Made by a program: the position numbers and the translations under genes. Below, in pieces: positions 63,441-64,000 of a DNA stretch of 64,000 nt. The first letter of the stretch is position 1, and the number at the start of each line of letters is the position of its first letter. The notes beneath the pieces are model-generated. The model was not told the DNA's origin. It searched no databases and worked only from the letters and a program-made list of their open reading frames with translations. Location: assembly GCF_900109575.1 (NCBI RefSeq), contig NZ_FOAF01000007.1, positions 1 to 64,000 on the forward strand. The letters run 5' to 3'. Source of the DNA: Olivibacter domesticus. GTDB lineage: Bacteria > Bacteroidota > Bacteroidia > Sphingobacteriales > Sphingobacteriaceae.

Positions 63441-64000
63441 TTAGAATGTTACAGCTAATCCGGTATTAAGAATTCTCGATTGTGGATAATACTGACCTAA
63501 CACATTCGTTGATTCCGGATCATACGCTTTCATCTTACTGAAAGTTAACAGATTGAACCCACTAACATACACCCTTAGATTGCTTATTCCGATCTTCTCT
63601 CCAATTTTTGTGGGTAATGTATAACCTAGTTCCACATTTTTTAAGCGGATATAATTGGTGCTCTGTAACCAGTATGTATTATTGTTAGAATAATATTGGT
63701 CGCTACGATCCGTAATTCTTGGATGCTCGCTGCTAGGGTTTTCAACTGTCCATCTATTTTCGTAAAACTCTAAAAGGTAATTTCCGATAGCGCCCGATTC
63801 ATCAGAAGCCACCCTCAATTCACCCCCTGAAGCACCTTGGAAAAGTACAGTAAGATCAAAGTTTTTATACTGAAGGCCAATATTTAAACCACCTTGAAAT
63901 GTTGGTTGCCTATTTTTATCCCTTCTTATACGATCGTCTGGTGTAATTTTTCCATCGCCATCGTAATCTTGATATTTCATATCTCCCGGCCTTATGTTGT
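63441..64000 (-). CDS. SusC/RagA family TonB-dependent receptor, C-terminal part (5' end beyond the window)
   Basis: The frame is open to the right edge, with NIRPGD preceding MKYQDYDGDGKITPDDR, the conserved extracellular segment of SusC barrels. The final barrel strands (QSTNYIRLKNVELGYTLP, LRVYVSGFNLLTFSKM) and the C-terminal TGLAVTF are present. It forms the TonB-driven outer membrane channel of a SusCD pair with the SusD gene 10 bp downstream. Confidence 0.94.
   Translation of the reverse strand, partial: NIRPGDMKYQDYDGDGKITPDDRIRRDKNRQPTFQGGLNIGLQYKNFDLTVLFQGASGGELRVASDESGAIGNYLLEFYENRWTVENPSSEHPRITDRSDQYYSNNNTYWLQSTNYIRLKNVELGYTLPTKIGEKIGISNLRVYVSGFNLLTFSKMKAYDPESTNVLGQYYPQSRILNTGLAVTF

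Overview
The window reads as chromosomal DNA of a low-GC member of the Bacteroidota, most likely Sphingobacteriaceae (Sphingobacterium/Pedobacter-like). Evidence: a SusC/SusD pair, a GLPGLI-family protein beside a TonB-receptor-like barrel, DUF6266, DUF2807 and DUF2905 proteins, lipoproteins with short Bacteroidota-type lipoboxes, and many copies of the phylum's -7 promoter element TAnnTTTG upstream of genes. No rRNA, tRNA or CRISPR array was seen.

Layout. 1-0.9 kb: the 5' end of an IS110-type transposase runs off the left edge, followed by non-coding, hairpin-rich DNA. 0.9-10.2 kb: ECF sigma factor, murB, two tandem TetR regulators and a TolC/MFP/RND efflux operon. 10.3-18.6 kb: DUF3817 protein, two tail-to-tail LTA-synthase-like membrane sulfatases, a thioesterase, lpd, an azurin lipoprotein and a GNAT-like protein. 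18.7-24.7 kb: DUF2807 protein, a barrel protein, and sucB/sucA, so E1, E2 and E3 of 2-oxoglutarate dehydrogenase all lie in the window. 24.9-29.7 kb: a light/DNA-repair divergon (Cry-DASH against SDR, TIGR01777 epimerase and phr). 29.7-36.3 kb: two FKBP lipoproteins and a TetR/TolC/HlyD/MFS efflux operon. 36.6-42.6 kb: RDD, LiaF-like, PspC and SDR genes, mlaE, mlaF and a methyltransferase. 42.6-51.1 kb: TonB-like receptor, GLPGLI protein, DUF6266, GMC oxidoreductase, DUF2905 and a FAD oxidoreductase. 51.1-53.6 kb: an accessory patch made by a ~1.27-kb tandem duplication carrying two LamG lipoproteins and a gene remnant, plus a VOC remnant. 53.8-64 kb: orphan lipoprotein, msrA, parC, M28 peptidase, aldo/keto reductase, susD and the end of susC.

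Functional themes are envelope maintenance and drug export (two complete tripartite pumps with local TetR regulators, Mla lipid transport, PspC/LiaF, sulfatase-type transferases), central metabolism (OGDH complex), photorepair and glycan uptake.

The most unusual signal is a family of degenerate intergenic arrays in which an AAC (or GTT) core recurs every 7 or every 8 bp. At least eight gene gaps carry them, and none was noticed in a gene. Two ~150-bp copies sharing the same heptad-spacer-octad layout lie in inverted orientation around 37.2 and 41.5 kb. Other points of note are a 17-bp tandem repeat operator in front of a tetR, three 11-bp-phased TTCGGAC repeats upstream of DUF6266, a Rho-independent terminator embedded in the coding end of phr, a perfect 16-bp hairpin after lpd, and a chain of ATGA-overlapping mini-ORFs leading into the RND efflux operon.
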